Of a stretch of DNA of 64,000 nt, positions 22,786 to 32,660 are shown piece after piece. Made by a program: the position numbers and the translations under genes. The stretch's first letter is position 1, and every line of letters starts with the position of its first letter. The notes beneath the pieces are model-generated. The model made no database searches. It was not told where the DNA came from and saw only the letters and a list, made by a program, of their open reading frames with translations. The DNA comes from Brachynemurus nebulosus (lineage: Eukaryota > Arthropoda > Insecta > Neuroptera > Myrmeleontidae), in assembly GCA_035578155.1 (NCBI GenBank), contig JAPWDM010000001.1:171516395-171580394 (forward strand). Reading direction: 5' to 3'.

Positions 22786-23797
22786 AGTAGATAGGCTATA
22801 AGAGAACGGGAGCACCGTAGAACCTCAATTATCCGGACTACTTTTTTGACCGTGTTAAGAACCGTGTAGTTTGGGGTCCTACTGTACCTAGTGCAAAACT
22901 TGACCTTTGACCCGGCACGTACCAGGTACATGTATTTAAAATTTGTTGTTGACATTTGACCCCAACACTCGCTCATACTGTTGACCTTGAAATTCCTAAG
23001 AGGTGAGTCATCACCAGCAACCAAATTAATTTATGTTAACCCATTATGCGCCATCACAATTTACTTATAACAATTTCATTTTGTGTTAACCCATTACCAT
23101 CCAAACCTAACGCATGCGCAGACTGAATTTAAGTACACGACGCATGCGCAGACTGAATTTTAGGCCACAATTTGATAGATCGGGTACACTACCACGTCAG
23201 AAATGTGGGGTTACCCTAACTCGGGGGTGGCCCCAAACTTTTGACACCGTACTGTACTTAAATTTTTGGTACACTACCGTGTCAAAAGTGTGGACCCCCC
23301 CCTGGCCAAAAAGGTATCCGATCACTTTTTGAAGCGTACTGTACGTGCAAACCTTGACCCCAACACGCGCTTGCCTTAATTACGTCATCTTAAACGAACT
23401 ATCACGTCAAAAAATGTGGGGTATACCCTAACCCAGGAGTGGCCCCAAACTTTTGACGCCGTACTGTACTTAAATTTTTGGTACACTGCCGTGTCAAAAG
23501 TGCGGGCCCCCCTGACCAAAAAGGTGTCCGATCACTTGTTGAAGCGCACTGTACGTGCAAACCTTAACCCCAACACGCGCTTACCTTAATTGCGTCATTT
23601 TAAACGAAAGGTACATTACCAAGTCAAAAATGTGGGGAATACCCTAACCCACGGGGTGGCCGCTAAATTTTGTGGGGGCACTGTACCAAGCGCTAGCCGC
23701 AATCATGACTTCAGACTCCAGATTTCAGACTCCGGGGTCCAGACTCCAAATTTCAGACCGCTACTGTACTGCCGGAAATTTTGGTGTCAATTGTACT
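22786..23797 (+). repeat. Inner element, left terminal inverted repeat
   Basis: About 1.0 kb, the inverse of 33412-34448, diverged by indels (for example near 23095). GC content is clearly higher than in the flanks. It contains an internal duplication: a ~210-bp unit starting near 23180 recurs at ~23399 and partly at ~23608. Each unit carries ACGTCA, a ATGTGGGG...CCTAAC block, GCCCCAAACTTTTGAC and GTACTGTACTTAAA. Short open frames inside are by-products. Confidence 0.88.
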
Positions 23798-24531
23798 TGA
23801 GGTTTTTTTTTTGTATATGAGTCAAGTCTTTATAAGATTAATTTGTTTATTTAATAAAAACTCGTGACTTTATACGGTTTGTGTTTGTTTATTTAAGATT
23901 TTTTTAGCTGACTTAGGATGATGTAATTTCATAATATGTTTGCATCATAGCCAGAGGGGAATATTATTTAAAAGCAAGTCACAACTTGTCAGTTCCAGGA
24001 ATTTGTTTACATTAATGTCATCGTAAATCATTAATTTAACTATGTTTATTTAAGATTTTGCTGACTCATATTCAGATATTTTTTTAATTTGTTTATTTAT
24101 ATGTTTTAATTTAAAAAATGTTTATTTAAGATTTTGACAACACAGCAATTTCTTTGTTTGATTTCAAATATGAAATACTTTTCTCGGAATTTTTAATTTA
24201 TGGCCTGATAATAATCGGGGGTTTTTTCAATTTGTTTATTTAAGGTTTAATTTTAAAAAATGTTTATTTAAAATTAGTCAGCAATTCTTTTATTACTTTT
24301 CAAATGCGAAATAAATTTCTCGGAATTTGACATTTGACCTTCGGTTATTTGCGTTGTAAAAATTCTGAGCCAGCATTTTTGTGATTCCCCTCCAGAATTT
24401 TTCGAGCAGTCAAAATCGTATAAATTGAGGTCTGCGTGCCCCCTCAAATCACTTCTTCAGCAAACTTCAAGCAGTTAATATTGTTATTGTTGCAAGAATT
24501 TGTATCGAGATTTTTTTAAAATTAAAATACA
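23798..24531 (+). promoter_or_regulatory. Upstream region of polymerase gene
   Basis: AT-rich non-coding DNA with five copies of TGTTTATTTAAGATTTT-type words (near 23886, 24043, 24119, 24233 and 24259), some followed by GCTGACT or GTCAGC. A possible TATA box (TATAAATT) lies at 24419-24426, but no initiator sits at ideal spacing. No gene. Confidence 0.45.
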
Positions 24532-27500
24532 ATGGCTTCATTAAACGACGTGGCAACTAGAATGGTGAAAAATGTACGAAACGCGCTACATTACTGGAAA
24601 TGGATACCCGGGATGCAGATGAATTGGAAAAATGGATGAAACATACAAATACCAACATACGACTAATCAACAAGGCTATACGTGGAGCGGAAAATTTGGG
24701 ACAACGGAAACACTTCGAGTCATGTGCGGGAAAAATGAAAGGATTTCGAATCAGAATGAAGGCGCTACGAAAACATGGTAAGTTTTTTCAAATATAAATT
24801 TATTTTTTAATGATTTTTTTTAATTTTGATATATCAACATGGTAAGTTTTTTAAATATAAATTTTTTTTAATGATTTTTTATAAATTTGATAAATAATTT
24901 TTTTATGTTGATTGTTTTAGGTGCCGGCATGAATCAAAATCAACGTAAAAGATCTGATAGAATTCAATGGGCTGACGTGGAATCCGCATTTGCAAGTCGA
25001 ATACGAACGGGAGTGGTTACCAACATAACACACATAGAGCCAAAGGACTTTTTAGACGACGCTACATCGATGTTCACTCGGCGAATACAAAATATATTAA
25101 AAAAATACTTAACGATAAAAGTCAACACAACGTTTTGCGGGTTATTTGTGAAAACTGATGGTGACGAGGATAAATACGACATGAAACATTTCAATACACC
25201 GAATATCATAATAGATCGTGGAACAAACTTAAAACAGTGCTACATGGAACATATACAGGAACCAATTCTAAGAAAATTGAGCGAGTTTACCGAGTCGGGA
25301 AGCGGATGGGCCTTTATCAAGCATAATCAACCTAGCCGTGAACGTGAACAAATACACACCTTTCCGTGGATCAAGCTACATCGAATTGCCACAGGAAATA
25401 AAACGAAAACAAGCATGTATCAACATTGAAAACTTCAACGATGACGCCTGTTTCGCGTGGGCAGTGGTATCGGCACTTTATCCAGCAAAGCGAGGGTGTG
25501 TTAACAGAACATCAGCGTACCCACACTACTCAACGGTGCTTAACTTGGACGGGATACAGTTTCCAATGACAATCCAACAACTGAGCAAATTCGAGAAACA
25601 GAACCCAGCTATATCAGTCAACGTGTTTATACTAAAAAAACAAAATGGACATTTTGAAACCGTACCTGCTGCGCTAACGAGAGAGAAGAAACAAAACCAC
25701 ATAAACCTTTTAATGATCCAGAACGAGTATTACGAGGATGAGGACAACGAACAGGACAACGATCAAGATTTACACTACCATTTCTGCTGGATTAAGGACT
25801 TATCGCGACTTGTATCAAGACAATTATCAAAACGTGACCACCGCCATTACATTTGTGATCGATGCCTGAATTACTTTCGTACAGAAGATAAACTGATAAA
25901 ACATACAGAAGACTGCGTGAACATGAACAACTGTCGGGTGATAATGCCAGAAGAGAAAAGCAAATACATATCGTTCAAGAACTATAGCAACAAGAAACGT
26001 GTTCCATTTATAATTTACGCCGACGTGGAATCATTCCTACAACCTGTGACGGATAACGAAAATCGGAAAAACACGACAAAGTATCAACAACATCGGGCAT
26101 ACAGTATCGGTTACTACTTTCACTGCTCCTACAACAACCAGTTAAGTTACTATAGATCATACCGCGGGCCAAATTGCGAAAAAATGGTTCGCGGTAGAAC
26201 TGGCAACGTTACGTGAAAATATCTTGGAACCCATATATGACAACATAATACCAATGAACGAGTTAACACCAGAGGAACAACAGCAACTTAAACAACGAAA
26301 GTACCGAGTGTCACATCTGCGAGGAAACCATTCAAACCTGAGGATATTGTGGTTCGTGATCATAACCACTTCACCGGCGAATACAATGGACCTGCGCACA
26401 AGGGATGCAACTTGAATTATAAGGATTTTCATATGATTCCTGTTGTATTCCACAACTTGAGTGGTTATGATGCACATTTCGTAATAAAGGATATAGCAAC
26501 AGCATTCGAGGGACGTGTCGACTTACTACCAATCAACAAGGAACGATATATTGCATTCACTAAACATGTTACGGGCAGCGAAATTACATTTAGATTCATC
26601 GACTCTTTCCGATTTATGGCATCAAGTTTGGATAAATTATCTTCATATCTCAACGAGTTCAACATAGTTAAATCACAATTTCCGGATACCGACTACAAAT
26701 TACTTACGCGCAAAGGTGTTTTTCCGTACGACTACATATCTAGCTGGGATAAATTGGAAGAAACATGTTTACCATCACGGGAGAAATTCTACAATCGACT
26801 CAACGACAACGATATCACCATGGATGACTATACACACGCACAACAAGTTTGGAACACGTTCAACATACAGACGCTTGGAGAATACTCGGATTTATATATG
26901 AAAACGGACATACTACTACTCGCGGATGTTTTCGAGAATTTTCGGGATACGTGCATGCGCACACACGGATTGGATCCTGCTCATTACTACACGACGCCGG
27001 GACTTACGTGGGATGCAGCCTTAAAATATACAAAAGTAGAGTTAGAACTCATATCTGATGTGGACCAATTATTATTCATTGAACGTGGTATTCGAGGTGG
27101 ATTGAGCCAGTGTAGTAACCGATACGCGACAGCAAACAATAAATATATGAACACCTACGATCCGGACGAGGAATCAAAATACCTGATGTACTATGACGTG
27201 AACAACTTATATGGATGGGCAATGTCACAATACTTACCAACGGGAAATTTCAAATGGATGGATAATACTGAGATAGATGTTCAACAAATACCTGATGATT
27301 CACCAATAGGATATTTACTGGAAGTGGATTTGGAATACCCGAGAGAACTGCATGATAAACACAACGATTTACCATTATGTCCAGAGAGAATGTGTGCACC
27401 CGGTACTAAACAGGAAATGTTACTGGCAACGCTATACAACAAACAGAAATACGTGATACACTATCGGAACCTGAAACAATGTGTACAACACGGGATGAAA

Positions 27501-28406
27501 TTAAAGAAAATACATAGAGTGCTACAATTCGATCAATCACCTTGGCTTAAATCCTACATAGATTTAAACACAGCTCTAAGACAAACGGCGGGAAACGAAT
27601 TCGAGAAAAATCTCTACAAGCTACTCAACAACGCGGTCTTCGGGAAAACGATGGAAAATGTACGGAAACACTCGATTGTGAAACTGTTAACGAAATGGTA
27701 TGGACGATATGGTGCTGAAGTTATGATAGCAAAACCGAATTTCCACAGCCGCACCATATTTGACGAGAATCTTATCGCAGTCGAACTACGGAAAACGGAA
27801 GTGTTTATGAACAAACTAATATACGTCGGGCAAGCAATTCTGGATATTTCGAAAACATGTGTCTACGATTTTCATTACAACTACATACAGCCAACGTTCG
27901 GGAACAATAGCAAATTACTCTACACAGACACGGATTCATTGATTTACGAGATAAAATGCCCAGATATTTACGAAATAATGAAACGAGATATTCAATACTT
28001 CGATACGTCGGATTACAACGCGGATAATCAATATAACATGCTAAGAGTCAATAAGAAAATACCCGGGTTAATGAAGGATGAGCTAAATGGTCGAATCTTT
28101 ACAAAATTTGTGGGCTTAAGATCGAAAATGTATAGTTGTCAAGTGGACGGCGAGGATCACACGAAGAAAGCGAAAGGTGTAAAGAACTCTGTGATTAAGA
28201 GAACGATAACTTTCAACGATTACGTGGACTGTCTAAAACACAATACAATCATAAACCGACAACAAAACCTGATACAATCGAAAAAACATAACGTGTATAG
28301 TGTAACTCAGAACAAGGTGGCGCTCAGCCCGTACGATACGAAACGACATATTGTGGAGGGGGAAACGGATACTTTAGCATGGGGACATTACTCGTTAAAT
28401 TACTGA
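24532..28406 (+). pseudogene. Protein-primed family B DNA polymerase, frameshifted
   Basis: Replicative polymerase of the Polinton/adenovirus-type protein-primed family, acting on the element's own DNA. Exon 1 is 24532-24777, the intron 24778-24920 (GT-AG), and exon 2 runs to 28406. Seen: an N-terminal region; a C2H2-like C-x2-C...H-x4-C motif (HYICDRCLNYF); exonuclease motif YADVES (~26012-26032); polymerase motif A YYDVNNLYGW (~27190-27219); motif B NNAVFGKTMEN (~27627-27659); motif C YTDTDS (27921-27938); and a K-x-Y motif (~28125). The last 685 codons are open without a break. Upstream, the frame changes near 24568-24572, 25318-25325, 26176-26181, 26288-26291 and 26325-26340, mostly in short A runs. 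There are no nonsense codons beyond those the shifts create. Hence either a recently disabled gene or uncorrected indel errors in the assembly. Confidence 0.85.
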
Positions 28407-28441
28407 ATATCAACAACGTTAAAATTAGTACGCAAGTGGAA

Positions 28442-29191
28442 ATGGCATCGTCATCATCGGCTTACTGGAAACGGCTACAAATATTTTCAAGTGAACTGGA
28501 TAAACTACGTAAACGGGTTGATACCTATGAAAAAACAATTGATGCTATTGTAAAAATGCAAAATTTGAAATTGTCTGAACCGGAATCAATGGAGTGGGAT
28601 AAAATGGATGTTTCAATTGGTGAATTTTTCGAACGTGAACCAATGCTACTGAACGAACTGACTTTGGAAACATTTCTTCAAATCTACAAGTGGATCAGTT
28701 TGAATGTGCTGAAAAGTTATGGTGCGAAAATCATACAACGCGCCTGGATTTGGTTACCATCCGATTATCGAGCCATGTTTCAAGAATGTGAACCATGTTT
28801 TGAACATTATAATCGACCACGGCAACCAGATCATATTGATGGACCACCTGGTTTGAAAATTCGCTGTGAAATGTGCAAGAATGGCGTGAAAATGGAGGAA
28901 AACTTTCAACCGCCCGTTGGTGAACCATTGACATTTGCAACACGGATTTCACACGTTGAAGACATATTTCTGACTCATCCTTATTTGTATACAAAAGTCA
29001 GAAATTTCGATATGTTATTATACTTAACAAAACAACTATTGAAATATGATATTTGGGTGCAACATCTGTATGCATATATGATACCCGAATATGCACAACG
29101 AATTTGTCAAGTATGGGATCAGTTACCTGAAAACATGAAACAATTACGTTCGGGTGTTATTGAATATATAAACAAATCATACAATTTTTAA
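28442..29191 (+). CDS. 249-aa protein with four-cysteine motif, unknown
   Basis: An intact 249-codon ORF starting 36 bp after the polymerase stop; the longer open frame reaching back into the polymerase is not needed. Seen: a short coiled-coil-like stretch (residues ~12-38); an acidic region; a Trp-rich helix (~80-105); a possible zinc-binding set C116-x2-C119 and C142-x2-C145; and a hydrophobic, Tyr-rich C-terminal half. I do not recognise the family. Position directly behind the polymerase, same strand and almost no gap, suggests co-transcription and a replication or structural role, which is inference only. Confidence 0.65.
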   Translation: MASSSSAYWKRLQIFSSELDKLRKRVDTYEKTIDAIVKMQNLKLSEPESMEWDKMDVSIGEFFEREPMLLNELTLETFLQIYKWISLNVLKSYGAKIIQRAWIWLPSDYRAMFQECEPCFEHYNRPRQPDHIDGPPGLKIRCEMCKNGVKMEENFQPPVGEPLTFATRISHVEDIFLTHPYLYTKVRNFDMLLYLTKQLLKYDIWVQHLYAYMIPEYAQRICQVWDQLPENMKQLRSGVIEYINKSYNF

Positions 29192-29505
29192 TATTTATTT
29201 ATTGTAAAAAATATTTCATATACATTTATTGTGAAAAAAAAAAAATTTCATATACAAAACATTTATTGTAAAAAATATTACATATACAATTATTGTGAAA
29301 ATATTTTGTATTCATACTTATATTTTAAAAATAAAGAACAATAATTATTTACATATATGTGTTATTTATTTGGAAAAAAAAGCCTTTTTATCTTACAGGG
29401 TTAAAAAATATAAAAATAAAATATACAATTCAATGAGGGATAACTGCTGCTTCTTATACGGTTATGTTTTTCAAAATTCAGTAAATTCTTAGTGTGGATA
29501 ATCAA
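29192..29505. terminator. Convergent 3' intergenic region
   Basis: AT-rich gap between two convergent genes. It contains repeated TTTATTGTGAAAA/TTTATTGTAAAAAATATT units (29198-29300) and an AATAAA at 29329-29334, presumably shared 3' processing signals. Confidence 0.4.
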
Positions 29506-30531
29506 TTAAGCATCATCATCATCATCATTATCATCATCATAATCGCTAGCATCTTCTTTATCAGTTTCATCCAGATAATCACCTAGTGGCTCAATAACAT
29601 CAGCCTTTTGAAGTTCGCGAAGTATAGAGAATATTTCCCGACCAACAGTAGTTTCTTTTAAAGCATTTAACTCTTTGATTAAATCTTCTCGATCGTAAAC
29701 GTTAAACAACAACATATTTTTATTTTCCTCTAAAATTCGAATAATATTGAGTATTTTTTCACCAGTCTCTGAAGTCTCGTATAAACGTTGTAAGTCATCT
29801 ATTAAAGTATTAGGATTATGCCAGTATTTTATTTTTTTCGATTGTATGTTAACATTTCTAGACTCTCTCAAGTTGTCTTGCTTAAAATGCTTAGCTAAGG
29901 TCCCGTTTTCAACATTTTCATTTGAAGCTATATGACGTTTTAGGCTTATTGGTTTAACCGAATTGACAATTTTCGCTTCATTTTCCGAGTCAACGCTTCG
30001 AACCTCTTTTAACATTATAATATCTAAAGCAGTTCCTAAAAGTTTAGTTAGTTGTGAAGAGGAGGTTGTTTCATTGCAATTGTTATTAATTGGTGTTAAG
30101 TGATTTACTTGCTTACTTTCATTAGACCAACTATCTTTCTCGTTTTCAGATTGACGACGGTTTTCTCCTTTTTTCAAAGAGTTAAATTTGGTTTGGATGG
30201 CTTCAGTTGCAGCAGCTATCCTTTTTTGGTCAAACGGATTCAAGATTGCGTCAGAGTAATCAATATCATGCTGTAGTTGAGATGTATTTTCATCAATATT
30301 TTTTGCTTCAACACTATAAGCATCATCATTATAATCAAATCTAGATATAGAGATATCATCAGGTGTTTTATTATTAGCATCATATGGTATGAATTTGCTT
30401 GATGAGTTATCATTCTTTCCAATCATACCATCATTAATATTGCTTAACGAATTATGTTGAGCATTTAAGTGTCTAGAAAGATTAGACTTTCGCGTAAATG
30501 CTTTACCACAAAAATCACAATTATACATCAT
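29506..30531 (-). CDS. Single C2H2 zinc-finger protein, 341 aa
   Basis: An intact 341-codon ORF, paralogue of the outer element's 377-aa protein. The finger is at residues 5-26 (C5, C8, H21, H26) with helix residues R14 (-1), S16 (+2), N17 (+3) and R20 (+6). The middle is acidic/Asn-rich with FDQKRIAAATEAIQTKFNSL, matching FDESMMAAAEAIRSKFHAL in the outer protein. The C-terminal helical repeats (TLIDDLQRLYETSETGEKIL and LNALKETTVGREIFSILREL) match those of the outer protein in order and spacing. It ends in an Asp run. The two starts (ATG ATG) are adjacent. Transcribed away from the 21-bp array at 30622-31592. It stays open although the polymerase upstream is broken. Role inferred: DNA-binding regulator of this element. 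Confidence 0.8.
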   Translation of the reverse strand: MMYNCDFCGKAFTRKSNLSRHLNAQHNSLSNINDGMIGKNDNSSSKFIPYDANNKTPDDISISRFDYNDDAYSVEAKNIDENTSQLQHDIDYSDAILNPFDQKRIAAATEAIQTKFNSLKKGENRRQSENEKDSWSNESKQVNHLTPINNNCNETTSSSQLTKLLGTALDIIMLKEVRSVDSENEAKIVNSVKPISLKRHIASNENVENGTLAKHFKQDNLRESRNVNIQSKKIKYWHNPNTLIDDLQRLYETSETGEKILNIIRILEENKNMLLFNVYDREDLIKELNALKETTVGREIFSILRELQKADVIEPLGDYLDETDKEDASDYDDDNDDDDDA

Positions 30532-30570
30532 TCCGCGGGAGGTCTGAAGCGTTCGCTAGTAAATGAATAA

Positions 30571-30604
30571 CTGTTCAAAGATTTATTGCTTCTCTACTTA
30601 TATA
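30571..30604 (-). promoter_or_regulatory. Core promoter of inner zinc-finger gene
   Basis: On the minus strand, TATATAAG (30597-30604) is followed ~31 bp later by an ACAGTT initiator-like site (within 30571-30577), 66-73 bp before the start codon. The tandem array begins ~20 bp upstream of the TATA box, the same arrangement as in the outer element. Confidence 0.65.
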
Positions 30605-30621
30605 TACTTTGCTTCACCGAG

Positions 30622-31592
30622 CTACTCATTTGACTCCAACGGGTGACTCATTTTGCTCCCGAAGTGACCCATTTTGCTCCCGGAGTGACTCATTTTGCTC
30701 TCGGAGTGACTCATTTTGCTCCCGGAGTGACTCATTTTGCTCCCGCAGTGACTCATTTTGCTCCCAGAGTGACACATTTTGCTCCCGGAGTTACTCATTT
30801 CGCTCCCGGAGTGACTAATTTTGTTCCCGCAGTGACTCATTTTGCTCCCGGAGTGACACATTTTGCTCCCGGAGTGACACATTTTGCTCCCGGAGTGACT
30901 CATTTTGCTCCCGGAGTTACTCATTTCGCTCCCGGAGTGACTCATTTTGCTCCCGGAGTGACTCATTTTGCTCCCGAAGTGATTCATTTTGCTCCCGGAG
31001 TGACTCTTTTTGCTCCTGGAGTGACTCTTTTTGCTCTCGGAGTGACTCATTTTGCTCCCGGAGTTACTCATTTCGCTCCCGAAGTGACTCACTTTGCTCC
31101 CGGATTGACTCATTTTGCTCCCTGGAGTGACTCATTTTGCCCCCGGAGTGACTCATTTTGCTTCCGGAGTGACTCATCTTGCTCCCGGAGTGACTCATTT
31201 TGCTCCCGCATTGACTCTTTTTGTTCCCGGAATGACTCATATTACTCCCGGAGTGACTCATTTTGCCCCCGGAGTGACTTATTTTGCCCCTGGAGTGATT
31301 CATTTTGCTCCCGGAGTGACTCATTTTGCTCCTGGAGTGACTCTTTTTGCTCTCGGAGTGACTCATTTTGCTCCCGGAGTTACTCATTTCGCTCCCGAAG
31401 TGACTCACTTTGCTCCCGGATTGACTCATTTTGCTCCCCGGAGTGACTCATTTTGCCCCCGGAGTGACTCATTTTGCTTCCGGAGTGACTCATCTTGCTC
31501 CCGGAGTGACTCATTTTGCTCCCGGATTGACTCTTTTTGCTCCCGGAATGACTCATTTTGCCCCCGGAGTGACTTATTTTGCCCCCGGAGTG
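30622..31592 (+). repeat. 21-bp tandem array upstream of zinc-finger gene
   Basis: About 45 copies of a 21-bp unit with consensus GGAGTGACTCATTTTGCTCC plus C. Common variants are GGAGTTACTCATTTC, GCAGTGACT and TTGCCCCC. A higher-order duplication of ~315 bp is visible: the block starting GAGTTACTCATTTCGCTCCC near 31062 recurs near 31375 with the same variant series. Both strands are open in several frames only because the unit has no stops; I do not call these coding. Confidence 0.9.
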
Positions 31593-31673
31593 ACTCATAC
31601 ACCTTATCATGGTTAAAGAGCTCATACACCTTATCATGGTTAAAGGGCTCACACACATTATCATGGTTAAAGG
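31593..31673 (+). repeat. Three 27-bp repeats
   Basis: Three tandem units at 31593-31619, 31620-31646 and 31647-31673, each containing CACCTTATCATGGTTAAAG or CACATTATCATGGTTAAAG. A fourth, inverted core (AACCATGATAA) spans the ATG of the 58-aa ORF at 31788-31798. They end just before a TATAAATT at 31675. Confidence 0.75.
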
Positions 31674-31789
31674 GTATAAATTAGTTAAACTTACACAAAA
31701 TATTGTCAATTTACCGGTGGTTGTCAAAGAGTTAACATCACTTTCGCTGAAAAAAACAATTTCGTGGTAAAACAATTGCATTTCGAACC

Positions 31790-31966
31790 ATGATAATTTA
31801 CAATTCAGAGCAGTCCAACGCTAAACAACCTAGCAAAGGACTTTCGAAACCTAAGATCATTAAACGTAAAACTTTTAAGCGACAACACATTTCACCCGAA
31901 AATTTAGCATTCCTTAAATCACTAGGTCTTAAAGTGAAAAGAACATGGTACGCACCAATGTGCTAA
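31790..31966 (+). CDS. 58-aa basic protein
   Basis: A short ORF from ATG 31790 with many Lys/Arg residues in the first half (KPKIIKRKTFKRQ), then ISPENLAFLKSLGLKVKRTW. TATAAATT lies 115 bp upstream at 31675-31682. It looks like a small DNA-binding or virion/terminal-type basic protein, but I do not recognise it with certainty. It lies between the array and the DIQG gene, same strand as the latter, and is free of frameshifts. It could be chance, but the composition is unlike the surrounding AT-rich noise. Confidence 0.5.
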   Translation: MIIYNSEQSNAKQPSKGLSKPKIIKRKTFKRQHISPENLAFLKSLGLKVKRTWYAPMC

Positions 31967-32071
31967 ATATTATTAACAGTTTGTAATTTGATGGTCAACT
32001 AGCAACAGCTATTAGTATCCTTTTTCGGATACATCCCACAAATTAACTATCCTCACCAATTTTAATTATTT

Positions 32072-32106
32072 TATATAAAGTTGTGGATTGTGTGAGTAAA
32101 TTCAGT
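32072..32106 (+). promoter_or_regulatory. Core promoter of DIQG-motif gene
   Basis: TATATAAAG at 32072-32080 and an initiator TCAGT at 32102-32106 are 30 bp apart; the start codon follows at 32126. Confidence 0.75.
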
Positions 32107-32125
32107 TCTACGGCGGCGATAAAAA

Positions 32126-32600
32126 ATGGCGTTTCTTGACATACAAGGCTATCAAGGAGCTAACAACCAATTTTATTTTAAAGAAGTTGGTATCGTTGCG
32201 GAAAATTCGGATGAAATATTACATCTTATATTCGACGCACCGTTTGATTTCAACGAGTTGCCGAAGAAATATGAACGGGTTGCTGCACGTTGGCTTTGCC
32301 TAAATTGGCATGGGATACCTTGGTCATATGGATTTATTCCGTACAAAAAACTTCATTCCATATTGAAACCTATATTAAAGAAGTTTCAAGGGCGGTGAAA
32401 AGAAGAAATGGATTTCAAATTTGTTTGATGGTACCGAAAACCAGCCGTGGATTTTGAATTTGGAGGAAATATTTGATGTACCGAAGATTTCCAATCTGCG
32501 AGATGAATATTATTCAAGACGTTGTATGCTTCATTCTGACAAAATTTGTTCTTTAGAAAATTGTATTCTTTTAAAAAATTTTTATATGGAAAATAAGTAG
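32126..32600 (+). pseudogene. DIQG-motif mobile-element protein, frameshifted
   Basis: The first frame (32126-32398, 90 codons) has AFLDIQGYQ, FYFKEVGIV and NWHGIPWSYGFIPY. The coding pattern then continues in another frame to a stop at 32598-32600, including a Trp/acidic stretch and a Cys/His-rich tail, so a single-base shift lies near 32383-32395. Proteins with a D-x-Q-G-F start, a K-E pair and an HG-x2-W-x2-G block recur in insect mobile elements. The acidic motif pattern is reminiscent of RNase H-fold nucleases, which is a guess. A poly(A) signal AATAAA is at 32655-32660. Confidence 0.6.
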
Positions 32601-32660
32601 ATTTTATGTAATATATAGATTTAAGCAATTTAATTTCTGTATACATATTCTATAAATAAA

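Noticed and set aside
26349..28406. Separate intact 685-aa polymerase gene
   Set aside because: The exonuclease motif and N-terminal region continue upstream in other frames with matching family pattern, so this is the 3' part of one broken gene, opened at a non-ATG codon.
30609..31781. Open frames on both strands across the 21-bp array (up to 267 codons)
   Set aside because: The 21-bp unit is a multiple of three without stops, so frames stay open on both strands; repetitive peptides only.
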